DNA from: a virus | IMG/VR virus record: IMGVR_UViG_3300042306_000268 | Location: 1-36,662 of that record | DNA length: 36,662 nt | Direction: 5' to 3' (one strand) | Shown: piece by piece, positions 1-4,632 of the stretch | Layout of the letters: every line of letters begins with the position of its first letter | Numbering within the stretch: position 1 is the first letter of the stretch | Program-made: the position numbers and the translations under genes | Notes under the pieces: generated by a model | Told to the model about the DNA's origin: nothing | The model's input: only the letters and a program-made list of their open reading frames with translations | Databases searched by the model: none

Positions 1-1
1 T

Positions 2-127
2 TTCGCAGTGTATGCAAACAACCGCAAAGCCGGTAACGGTGTTGAAGTGACCGAGTATGTTATGGGTCAACCAAGCCGCAAGATCATTGCCGCAGGTTAC
101 AAGGCTATGGCTCTCGGCCTTGCGTAA
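2..127 (+). CDS. C-terminal fragment of an unidentified protein (5' end outside window)
   Basis: An open frame enters from the left edge and stops with TAA at 125-127, giving the last 41 residues of a protein. The fragment ends in a small-residue and hydrophobic stretch (KAMALGLA). No family can be recognised from so short a piece. Two hairpins follow it, so it looks like the last gene of the preceding transcription unit. Confidence 0.6.
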   Translation, partial: FAVYANNRKAGNGVEVTEYVMGQPSRKIIAAGYKAMALGLA

Positions 128-148
128 GTAGAGAGTTCGCTCCGAAGT

Positions 149-212
149 CCTGGGGGTAGTGTCCCAGGCAAACCCCCGAGCCCTGCCACGCTGTGAAGCT
201 GTTGCGGGGCTC
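149..212 (+). terminator. Tandem hairpins after the first partial gene
   Basis: CCTGGG (149-154) pairs with CCCAGG (163-168). A second 9-bp stem pairs 178-186 (GAGCCCTGC) with 204-212 (GCGGGGCTC, one G-U pair), followed by ACCTTTTG. The T run is short, so this is a plausible but weak intrinsic terminator, or a structured 3' end just before the first early promoter. Confidence 0.45.
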
Positions 213-246
213 ACCTTTTGTGGCAAAAATACAACACCAAAAGAGG

Positions 247-275
247 TTGACAGAGTGGTAAAACCTTGCTATAAT
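247..275 (+). promoter_or_regulatory. Early sigma70-type promoter P1
   Basis: -35 TTGACA at 247-252, 17-nt spacer, -10 TATAAT at 270-275, then ACATACA. The ATG at 282 begins 7 bases after the -10, so the transcript would be leaderless or nearly so. Confidence 0.9.
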
Positions 276-281
276 ACATAC

Positions 282-554
282 ATGAACTTAAACAATGTCG
301 ACGAAGAATGGTTCCGCAGAGATCGAAGCTTTCGTATCATAGGCAATGATCAAGTAGGCTATCATGTCCGAGCCTGTGGAAACCATCGTGTTCTCAGCGA
401 TAGAGAAGAGCCCTTAAAGACCCTACAAGACGCAAGGAATTGGTTGACAGAATACTATCCCGGTGTTATAATACATACATCGCAACAAGGAGCAGTCAAT
501 GAGCTACATTGTTTTCAAACACAACAAGGAATACGGTCCACGCAAAGGACTTGA
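282..554 (+). CDS. Small early protein, unknown function
   Basis: A 90-residue frame begins at the ATG placed 7 bases after the -10 of P1. Residues 1-60 look like a genuine small charged domain (FRIIGNDQVGYHVRACGNHR, then an ARNWLTEYY helix). The C-terminal third is odd: it translates through promoter P2, its leader and the first 56 bases of the next gene, so the tail may be low in functional content. No Shine-Dalgarno site can exist if transcription starts where P1 predicts. An upstream in-frame extension to 159 would start before the promoter and is rejected. Function unknown; only its position in the early array suggests a host-takeover role. Confidence 0.55.
   Translation: MNLNNVDEEWFRRDRSFRIIGNDQVGYHVRACGNHRVLSDREEPLKTLQDARNWLTEYYPGVIIHTSQQGAVNELHCFQTQQGIRSTQRT
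444..472 (+). promoter_or_regulatory. Early sigma70-type promoter P2
   Basis: -35 TTGACA at 444-449, 17-nt spacer, -10 TATAAT at 467-472, then ACATACA. It lies inside the upstream reading frame. The leader (ACATACATCGCAACAAGGAG) is almost the same as that of P4. Confidence 0.9.
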
Positions 555-702
555 AGGACCCTTCCACTATCCCAATGGCCGTGTTGCCTACTACGATCCT
601 AAGGAAGGCCGCTACTGGGATCCACGGACTGACTTCTACCTCGAGACTGAGGAAGCCGCTGAACTCCAGAACTCGATCTTCGGAGTGCTGAAACGTGCTT
701 AA
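499..702 (+). CDS. Small early protein, unknown function
   Basis: A 67-residue protein with a strong AAGGAG ribosome site 9 bases before its ATG, expressed from P2. It is rich in Tyr, Pro, Arg and acidic residues (YDPKEGRYWDPRTDFY), with a short C-terminal helix (EEAAELQNSIFGVLKRA). No family recognised. Its stop overlaps the GTG start of the next gene by 8 bases, indicating translational coupling. Confidence 0.75.
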   Translation: MSYIVFKHNKEYGPRKGLEGPFHYPNGRVAYYDPKEGRYWDPRTDFYLETEEAAELQNSIFGVLKRA

Positions 703-880
703 GATACATCCAGACCTTAACCCACTAGAGGTCATCCTAGTCGAAGAGGACATGGCCCGCAAGGGAATCACACACTACACAATGACTCCGGGCAATGACT
801 GCATCTGGGTCTACTACGGTTCTATGAACCTTTACTACATCTTCAACGAGGGTAAGATACATGACATCCAAATCGATTAA
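695..880 (+). CDS. Small early protein, unknown function (GTG start)
   Basis: A 61-residue protein starting at GTG 695 inside the end of the preceding gene. It combines a short helical N-terminus with an aromatic beta-rich C-terminus (CIWVYYGSMNLYYIF). It overlaps the next gene by 20 bases. No family recognised. The chained overlaps across 499-1070 mark one early operon. Confidence 0.65.
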   Translation: MLKIHPDLNPLEVILVEEDMARKGITHYTMTPGNDCIWVYYGSMNLYYIFNEGKIHDIQID

Positions 881-1070
881 AGTCTATCAGGAAACCACAC
901 AGTGGACAGACAGCAACGCCGGTAACCATGTCTACATCTTCAACGAGCGGGTTACAGGTCGAAGTGCCACAGCTATTGCCTACATACCTGCGGGCACAGA
1001 TCAGGTAAAGAAGTTCCGTACACCGCTCAAGCTGGATCTCAAAGGGCGAACATTTAAAGAGTTGACTTGA
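861..1070 (+). CDS. Small early protein, unknown function
   Basis: A 69-residue basic protein beginning at ATG 861, 20 bases before the preceding gene ends. It is beta-strand rich with many Thr and Lys residues. No signal peptide, membrane segment or known motif is visible. Last gene of the P2 operon; its final codons contain the -35 of promoter P3. Confidence 0.65.
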   Translation: MTSKSIKVYQETTQWTDSNAGNHVYIFNERVTGRSATAIAYIPAGTDQVKKFRTPLKLDLKGRTFKELT

Positions 1071-1090
1071 TAAATAATTGACTGTATAAT
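1062..1090 (+). promoter_or_regulatory. Early sigma70-type promoter P3
   Basis: -35 TTGACT at 1062-1067, 17-nt spacer, -10 TATAAT at 1085-1090. The ATG of the next gene is at 1097, 7 bases after the -10, so this transcript also appears leaderless. It lacks the ACATACA tract of the other early promoters. Confidence 0.8.
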
Positions 1091-1096
1091 AGAACT

Positions 1097-1384
1097 ATGA
1101 AACGAATCCTTACTTCAATCGCACTGATCGCATCCTTGGGCACTGCACAGGCAGCTGGTCCAGAGGATGTCTTGCTGGGTATCATCCTAGGCGGATTCAT
1201 AGGCAATTCAATGGCTAAACAACAGCCCGTTCAGCCTCCTGTAATCGTTCAACAACCTCCTGTGATCTACCAACCACAACCGCAGATCATCTACCAACCC
1301 TTGCCCCCACAGCCGGTATGCTACCATACTCCGGTCTATAACGGCTATGGTCAGTTCTTTGGCTGGCGCACTCACTGTAGATAA
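1097..1384 (+). CDS. Exported proline-rich glycine-zipper protein
   Basis: A 95-residue protein with a textbook signal peptide: basic MKR, hydrophobic core, and an AQA-type signal peptidase I site near residue 20. The mature part has a short Gly-rich segment (GIILGGFIGN) like the glycine zippers of small envelope proteins, then a Pro/Gln/Val/Ile repeat region (PPVI, QP) and a C-terminal segment with two Cys residues that could form a disulfide in the periplasm. An exported protein from an early promoter suggests a role at the host envelope, for example superinfection exclusion. That role is inference. It is unlikely to be a lipoprotein, as there is no Cys at the cleavage site. Confidence 0.75.
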   Translation: MKRILTSIALIASLGTAQAAGPEDVLLGIILGGFIGNSMAKQQPVQPPVIVQQPPVIYQPQPQIIYQPLPPQPVCYHTPVYNGYGQFFGWRTHCR

Positions 1385-1390
1385 AGATTC

Positions 1391-1465
1391 CTGGCCATAG
1401 TTCAATGGACAGAACATCTGCCTTCTAAGCAGTCAATCCAGGTTCGATTCCTGGTGGCCGGACCA
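1391..1465 (+). tRNA. tRNA-Arg (anticodon UCU)
   Basis: A full cloverleaf folds by hand. The acceptor stem pairs 1391-1397 with 1455-1461 (one G-U). The D stem is GTTC/GAAC (1400-1403, 1412-1415). The anticodon loop is 1422-1428 with TCT at 1424-1426, and its stem has one terminal mismatch. The T stem CCAGG/CCTGG encloses TTCGATT. The discriminator is A1462, and CCA is encoded at 1463-1465. It would read AGA and possibly AGG codons. It sits 6 bases after the exported-protein gene and is probably co-transcribed from P3. Confidence 0.95.
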
Positions 1466-1468
1466 AAT

Positions 1469-1496
1469 AACCCTGCACTTGACAGGGTTTCTTTTT
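1469..1496 (+). terminator. Intrinsic terminator after tRNA-Arg, overlapping promoter P4
   Basis: The 7-bp stem AACCCTG (1469-1475) / CAGGGTT (1483-1489) has a 7-nt loop and is followed by TCTTTTT. The -35 box of P4 (1479-1484) lies in the loop and 3' arm, so termination and reinitiation are fused. Confidence 0.8.
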
Positions 1497-1507
1497 GATG
1501 TTATAAT
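1479..1507 (+). promoter_or_regulatory. Early sigma70-type promoter P4
   Basis: -35 TTGACA at 1479-1484, 17-nt spacer, -10 TATAAT at 1502-1507, then ACATACATCGCAACAAGGAG, almost the same leader as P2. Confidence 0.9.
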
Positions 1508-1533
1508 ACATACATCGCAACAAGGAGCACACA

Positions 1534-1851
1534 ATGGCTAAACTGTTAATCACTACACAATACTACGAGAACTACGGTGCCCATGATTGGGACGGCAAGA
1601 ACGAGTGCCCACAGTACTGGAAAGCCAAGGGCGGTTCGGACTACGTGGTCAAGAAGTTCAAAGGTGGCTCTGCCGATGCTACCATGGCGGTCATGTGCCT
1701 GCGAGCACAGATTGAGTCAGACAACGATCACTTCCGTGAAACAGTGATCGACTTCCGCATTGTCAAGGACGACTACCTCACAGAGTTTGAGCAGAGCCAG
1801 TTGGACTACGAAGGTTCCATCCGTTACCCAGCAAAAGAGTTGGTTTGGTAA
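1534..1851 (+). CDS. Small early protein, unknown function
   Basis: A 105-residue protein with an AAGGAG site upstream, expressed from P4. It starts with a hydrophobic strand and an aromatic turn (KLLITTQYYENYGAHDW) and continues with charged, mixed alpha/beta sequence. It has two Cys residues that are not spaced like a zinc site. Sequences of this type occur as uncharacterised small proteins in other phages, from general recollection only. No catalytic motif is visible. It stands alone between P4 and P5. Confidence 0.8.
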   Translation: MAKLLITTQYYENYGAHDWDGKNECPQYWKAKGGSDYVVKKFKGGSADATMAVMCLRAQIESDNDHFRETVIDFRIVKDDYLTEFEQSQLDYEGSIRYPAKELVW

Positions 1852-1863
1852 AGACCTTAGTGG

Positions 1864-1892
1864 TTGACAGGGCTTTGAATTCCTGTTACAAT
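1864..1892 (+). promoter_or_regulatory. Early sigma70-type promoter P5
   Basis: -35 TTGACA at 1864-1869, 17-nt spacer, -10 TACAAT at 1887-1892, then ACACACATAG and an AAGGAG ribosome site before ATG 1919. Confidence 0.85.
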
Positions 1893-1918
1893 ACACACAT
1901 AGACACTAAGGAGCAAAG

Positions 1919-2143
1919 ATGATTAGAGAACACATCGAGATGGACACACGACACGGTGGTCCTTATGATCGCGGCATGGCAGACAGCTATTACCGCAGGG
2001 ACTACAATCCCCACTACTACCTAGGTGACACCAAAGCCTCAGGGCGTGTCACTCTCAAGGATATGACACCCAATGAGATCGTGGCCTACACCGCAGGCTT
2101 CAACGACAACGAAGAACATGGCGACTATAAGGAGTGGATCTAA
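1919..2143 (+). CDS. Small early protein, unknown function
   Basis: A 74-residue protein rich in Tyr, Asp, Arg and His (RHGGPYDRGMADSYYRRDY), with a C-terminal helical segment (TPNEIVAYTAGFND). The N-terminal half looks flexible. Its TAA shares one base with the ATG of the next gene (TAATG). No family recognised. Confidence 0.75.
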   Translation: MIREHIEMDTRHGGPYDRGMADSYYRRDYNPHYYLGDTKASGRVTLKDMTPNEIVAYTAGFNDNEEHGDYKEWI

Positions 2144-2226
2144 TGCAAGCAATGATCAACCTAGCCATAGTACTGATGCCCGTGATCGTCATGGGTCTTG
2201 CAATGATTATCATGGGAGAATTTTAA
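2143..2226 (+). CDS. 27-residue single-pass membrane peptide
   Basis: ATG 2143 overlaps the previous stop (TAATG), and its own TAA at 2224-2226 overlaps the next ATG the same way. The peptide is almost entirely hydrophobic (INLAIVLMPVIVMGLAMIIM) with a short polar end, so it is a single transmembrane helix. The exact overlap on both sides argues that it is translated. Function unknown; phage micropeptides of this kind often act on the inner membrane (inference). Confidence 0.65.
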   Translation: MQAMINLAIVLMPVIVMGLAMIIMGEF

Positions 2227-2444
2227 TGAACGATCACGATAAGGGTAACCTAATGTTCTTGTTGAACCTGCCTACCAAACAGCTCAAACAATGGTACACG
2301 GAAGTGTCGGAAGACGACCGCCTGTATGCAGAAGAATTGTTGGTGCAGGCCCACTTAATGACCATCGATGCGGCTGTGGCTAAATTGCCACAGTACAAAG
2401 AAGCCAAAGAAGTTCTAAAACCCTTTAGGTTGACAGGTCTTTGA
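2226..2444 (+). CDS. Small helical early protein, unknown function
   Basis: A 72-residue protein starting at ATG 2226, joined to the peptide before it by TAATG. It is largely helical (PTKQLKQWYTEVSEDDRLYAEELL region) with amphipathic spacing and no Cys. The longer in-frame extension back to 2073 lies inside the upstream gene and is rejected. The last codons contain the -35 of P6. Confidence 0.7.
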   Translation: MNDHDKGNLMFLLNLPTKQLKQWYTEVSEDDRLYAEELLVQAHLMTIDAAVAKLPQYKEAKEVLKPFRLTGL

Positions 2445-2458
2445 AAAGACGTTATAAT
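2430..2458 (+). promoter_or_regulatory. Early sigma70-type promoter P6 (drives a non-coding transcript)
   Basis: -35 TTGACA at 2430-2435, 17-nt spacer, -10 TATAAT at 2453-2458, then ACATACA. No start codon with a usable frame follows before P7. Confidence 0.9.
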
Positions 2459-2464
2459 ACATAC

Positions 2465-2591
2465 AAGAAGAAAGAATAAGGTTGCTGAAGTAAAGAGCAT
2501 TTAAGGACGCTGAGGAACAGTGTTAAAGCCCTAGAGGAACTGGGGCACTTAGGTGGGGCAACGGATATAATAACCCTACAGAGCGTAGGGT
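2465..2591 (+). ncRNA. Candidate structured early RNA with GGA hairpin loops
   Basis: This segment of about 127 nt has its own strong promoter (P6) and no plausible ORF. Visible pairings: GTTGC (2481-2485) with GCAAC (2558-2562) as an outer stem; ACGCTG/CAGTGT (2507-2512, 2518-2523) with loop AGGAA; GCCCTA/TGGGGC (2528-2533, 2541-2546) with loop GAGGAAC; and ACCCTAC/GTAGGGT (2573-2579, 2585-2591). Loops exposing AGGA are the binding signature of CsrA/RsmA-type proteins, so a protein-titrating RNA is possible. The last hairpin lacks a T tract, so the 3' end is uncertain and the RNA may continue into the next gene as a leader. Confidence 0.5.
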
Positions 2592-2593
2592 GG

Positions 2594-2622
2594 TTGACAG
2601 AGTAGTAAAACGAAGTTATAAT
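2594..2622 (+). promoter_or_regulatory. Early sigma70-type promoter P7
   Basis: -35 TTGACA at 2594-2599, 17-nt spacer, -10 TATAAT at 2617-2622, then ACATACA. It begins right after the last hairpin of the candidate RNA. Confidence 0.9.
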
Positions 2623-2652
2623 ACATACACACTAACACAAAAGGGGCGACAG

Positions 2653-3039
2653 ATGGCTAAAAAAGTAAACTATGATGCGTTTAACAGTTTCGACCTTAAC
2701 GAAGCCTGTGACCATTTTGACTGCGTGGACCAGAAGGCTTGGGCTAAGATCCGCCCGTTCATTGTAGCAGACGGACAGGACTACGAGGCAGTGATGGTAG
2801 AAGCGTTCGACTTTGAAGACGTTACAGACAGCGAGCACGAGGCCTTCTGTGCAGGCGTTAAGTATGCCCTAACAAAGATGAACATTGCCTTTGAGAAAGC
2901 AGGCGTGGAACTAGAAGTGGCAGAAGTGGACTTGGTAGAGGCATTTGGCTACATGCTAGTGCGGGTTGACGACGAGCCCGAGACCTTTGTTAAGCGAGCC
3001 CTTAAGAAGCCCGTTATGATGGTAGAAGGCTGGGTATAA
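2653..3039 (+). CDS. Acidic early protein, unknown function
   Basis: A 128-residue, strongly acidic protein with an AAGGGG ribosome site before ATG 2653. The longer frame from 2590 would start upstream of the -10 and is rejected. Helical Asp/Glu-rich sequence predominates (DYEAVMVEAFDFEDV, EHEAFCAGVKYALTKMN), ending in a basic stretch (KRALKKP). The high negative charge would suit a DNA-mimic or a binder of a basic host protein, but nothing more specific can be seen. Confidence 0.8.
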   Translation: MAKKVNYDAFNSFDLNEACDHFDCVDQKAWAKIRPFIVADGQDYEAVMVEAFDFEDVTDSEHEAFCAGVKYALTKMNIAFEKAGVELEVAEVDLVEAFGYMLVRVDDEPETFVKRALKKPVMMVEGWV

Positions 3040-3043
3040 CCCT

Positions 3044-3059
3044 TAGCCCGCAAGGGCTA
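3044..3059 (+). terminator. GCAA-tetraloop hairpin, weak terminator
   Basis: TAGCCC (3044-3049) and GGGCTA (3054-3059) close a GCAA loop just after the preceding gene. TTGGTTT follows, which also forms the start of P8. The T tract is poor. Confidence 0.45.
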
Positions 3060-3063
3060 TTGG

Positions 3064-3092
3064 TTTACACTCTGGTAAATTGGCGTTATAAT
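3064..3092 (+). promoter_or_regulatory. Early sigma70-type promoter P8
   Basis: -35 TTTACA at 3064-3069, 17-nt spacer, -10 TATAAT at 3087-3092, then ACAAGCATAC. This -35 departs from TTGACA, so it may be weaker. Confidence 0.85.
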
Positions 3093-3124
3093 ACAAGCAT
3101 ACACTAACACACTAGGAGCAAAAG

Positions 3125-3364
3125 ATGAAGCTAAACGAGATCGTAGACTACAGGGGCCTTGGCACCATCCAGATGCGACTGGACGAGGATGGTCGTAAGT
3201 TCTATTCCTACAAGCACAACTTCTTCAACCAGTACGGCGATGAAGACACCATCAAGGGTGCCAAAGAGATGCTGGAGTGGGAGCACGGTAAGGCCGTAGA
3301 GATCCAACAGGCTATCTCAACCTTGACCGCTCGTGGCTACAAAGTCTTTAAAGAAATAGCATAA
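3125..3364 (+). CDS. Small early protein, unknown function
   Basis: A 79-residue protein with an AGGAGC ribosome site. Its N-terminal half is beta-like (VDYRGLGTIQMRLDEDGRKF) and its C-terminal half helical (IKGAKEMLEWEHGKAVEIQQ). No Cys, membrane segment or known motif. Single gene under P8. Confidence 0.75.
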   Translation: MKLNEIVDYRGLGTIQMRLDEDGRKFYSYKHNFFNQYGDEDTIKGAKEMLEWEHGKAVEIQQAISTLTARGYKVFKEIA

Positions 3365-3378
3365 TTGGCCGGAGTGCC

Positions 3379-3427
3379 AACCCCTGCCACTAGACCCTGC
3401 AACTCGCCTGGGTACTTCGCAGGGGTT
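3379..3427 (+). terminator. Long-loop hairpin overlapping promoter P9
   Basis: A perfect 9-bp stem joins AACCCCTGC (3379-3387) and GCAGGGGTT (3419-3427) across 31 nt. The 3' arm runs into the TTGACA of P9. There is no T tract, so it is more likely an RNA 3' structure than a strong terminator. Confidence 0.4.
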
Positions 3428-3454
3428 GACACCGAGGCTTTTCCGTGCTATAAT
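3426..3454 (+). promoter_or_regulatory. Early sigma70-type promoter P9
   Basis: -35 TTGACA at 3426-3431, 17-nt spacer, -10 TATAAT at 3449-3454, then ACACACATA. Confidence 0.9.
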
Positions 3455-3481
3455 ACACACATAAACAAACAAGGACACACA

Positions 3482-3616
3482 ATGACACAGAAATCAATTC
3501 CATCAAGCACCGGCGGCGTTATTACCTACACCAAGACTGGTCTGATCCACACCGCAGGCAAAGCCTACTCCGGCAAGATTGCCGCTCAGGAAGCCAAACA
3601 AACTAAAGGAAAATGA
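3482..3616 (+). CDS. 44-residue basic early peptide
   Basis: ATG 3482 follows a CAAGGACAC ribosome site about 30 bases after the P9 -10. The peptide is small, basic and rich in Gly, Ser, Thr and Lys, ending in KQTKGK, with no hydrophobic core. The longer frame from 3365 starts before the promoter and is rejected. Function unknown. First gene of a three-gene unit with the two membrane proteins that follow. Confidence 0.65.
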   Translation: MTQKSIPSSTGGVITYTKTGLIHTAGKAYSGKIAAQEAKQTKGK

Positions 3617-3617
3617 A

Positions 3618-3836
3618 ATGACTCCTAAACAAACCGCACTGCTCAACATGGGCAAACTCCTGGGCATTGCCCTTATCGCAGGCTTCTGTGCCAACGTAGT
3701 GTTCACCTACTTCACCGTAGAACAGATTGGCATTGGCTTCTGCGTAGGCATGATAGTCTATCTGTGCAAGATGGTCTACGACATCGAGCTGGCCAAAGCA
3801 GAGCACCTGGATGCCCTGAACAAGTTGAACAAGTAA
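3618..3836 (+). CDS. Small two-helix membrane protein
   Basis: A 72-residue protein with ATG at 3618, one base after the previous stop, with AAAGGAAAATGAA upstream as ribosome site. Two hydrophobic segments (around residues 10-30 and 35-52) are followed by a charged helical tail (DIELAKAEHLDALNKLNK). This is a predicted two-pass inner-membrane protein, probably with both ends in the cytoplasm (inference from charge). Function unknown. Confidence 0.7.
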   Translation: MTPKQTALLNMGKLLGIALIAGFCANVVFTYFTVEQIGIGFCVGMIVYLCKMVYDIELAKAEHLDALNKLNK

Positions 3837-3850
3837 ACAAGGATCGCACT

Positions 3851-4051
3851 ATGCAAACCGTCGCCGCTTTTGTCCTAGCCGTTGCAACTCTAGTTGGCAT
3901 CAGCTTGATCATGGCCCTGCCCACTATGCTCCTGTGGGACTGGTTGATGCCCGAACTGTTTGGACTGAAGGAAGTCACTCTGTTCCAAGCATGGGGCTTG
4001 AACTTCCTCTGCGGCATGTTGTTTAAAAGCCACAACAGCACCAGCAAATAA
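3851..4051 (+). CDS. Small two-helix membrane protein
   Basis: A 66-residue protein starting at ATG 3851, preceded by ACAAGGATCG. It has an N-terminal hydrophobic helix (AAFVLAVATLVGISLIMALP) and a second one near residues 43-57, then a basic tail. It pairs with the preceding membrane protein under P9. An upstream in-frame extension from 3764 overlaps that gene and is rejected. Confidence 0.65.
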   Translation: MQTVAAFVLAVATLVGISLIMALPTMLLWDWLMPELFGLKEVTLFQAWGLNFLCGMLFKSHNSTSK

Positions 4052-4054
4052 CAG

Positions 4055-4083
4055 TTGACAAGGTGGTAAAACCTTGTTATAAT
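4055..4083 (+). promoter_or_regulatory. Early sigma70-type promoter P10
   Basis: -35 TTGACA at 4055-4060, 17-nt spacer, -10 TATAAT at 4078-4083, then ACATACATCAACAACGCACT, a leader nearly identical to that of P11. Confidence 0.9.
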
Positions 4084-4116
4084 ACATACATCAACAACGC
4101 ACTAAGGAGCTTTTAA

Positions 4117-4467
4117 ATGAACGCTAAAGACTTTAACCTGGACGCCGTGCAAGACGCAACCAACGAAGCCGCACTGGCTGCTCGCTCAGCTGTTAAGCAG
4201 GCCTATGCCGCACTGGGCGGTGACCGTGGCGCTTGTGGCTTTGCTTGGGTCAATGTGTGGGGTGTACGCTCCAACAGCAAGTTGGGCAAGGCCCTGCAAG
4301 CCGCTGGCTTCCGCAAAGACTACACAGGTTCGCTCCAGCTGTGGAATCCAGGCAAGGCGGCTGCTCAGAGCTTGGACATCCTGGAAGCGGGTGCCTATGC
4401 ATACGCAGAGGTGCTCAAGGCTAAGTTGGGCTTGGACAAGGTCTACGCCGGAAGCCGAATGGACTAA
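4117..4467 (+). CDS. Conserved-looking early protein, unknown function
   Basis: A 116-residue protein with an AAGGAG site before ATG 4117. The N-terminal helix is Ala-rich. A central segment (GFAWVNVWGVRSNSKLGKAL, then AGFRKDY and LWNP) looks like a compact alpha/beta domain. The end reads EAGAYAYAEVLKAKLGL and SRMD. The pattern of Gly, Trp and Asn suggests a conserved fold, but the family is not recognised. Confidence 0.8.
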   Translation: MNAKDFNLDAVQDATNEAALAARSAVKQAYAALGGDRGACGFAWVNVWGVRSNSKLGKALQAAGFRKDYTGSLQLWNPGKAAAQSLDILEAGAYAYAEVLKAKLGLDKVYAGSRMD

Positions 4468-4483
4468 GCAAGGGGCGCGAGCC

Positions 4484-4568
4484 CTTTGTTGAACGCATTA
4501 GATCCCTTTTAGTGTTCGGGCTCCACGGACCAACGGGCACTAGATTCCTTTTAATGTGTTCAACAAAG
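4484..4568. repeat. 11-bp inverted repeat enclosing a direct repeat
   Basis: CTTTGTTGAAC (4484-4494) is exactly complementary to GTTCAACAAAG (4558-4568). Between them are two copies of TAGATYCCTTTTARTG (from 4499 and from 4541). The element fills the gap between the 116-residue gene and P11. It could be the folded 3' end of the P10 transcript or a protein-binding site; there is no terminal T tract. Confidence 0.65.
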
Positions 4569-4571
4569 AGC

Positions 4572-4600
4572 TTGACAACTCTGTAAAAAGATCATATAAT
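4572..4600 (+). promoter_or_regulatory. Early sigma70-type promoter P11
   Basis: -35 TTGACA at 4572-4577, 17-nt spacer, -10 TATAAT at 4595-4600, then ACATACA. Confidence 0.9.
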
Positions 4601-4632
4601 ACATACATCAACAACGCACTAAAGGAAGCAAA

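Noticed and set aside
159-281. N-terminal extension of the 282 gene
   Set aside because: It would begin upstream of promoter P1 and run through a terminator-like hairpin; the ATG at 282 fits the promoter better.
2567-2572. Extra TATAAT in the non-coding RNA
   Set aside because: No acceptable -35 element 16-18 bases upstream; probably chance within an AT-rich joint.
2465-2591. Non-coding segment as a tRNA
   Set aside because: No T-arm motif, acceptor stem or anticodon arm can be drawn.
3712-4087. Overlapping minus-strand ORFs of 65-111 residues
   Set aside because: They mirror the two small membrane-protein genes under P9, which have promoter and ribosome sites; the mirrored frames have neither.
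4499-4561. Direct repeats as a CRISPR array
   Set aside because: Only two imperfect copies and no spacer series or cas genes; better read as part of an inverted-repeat structure.
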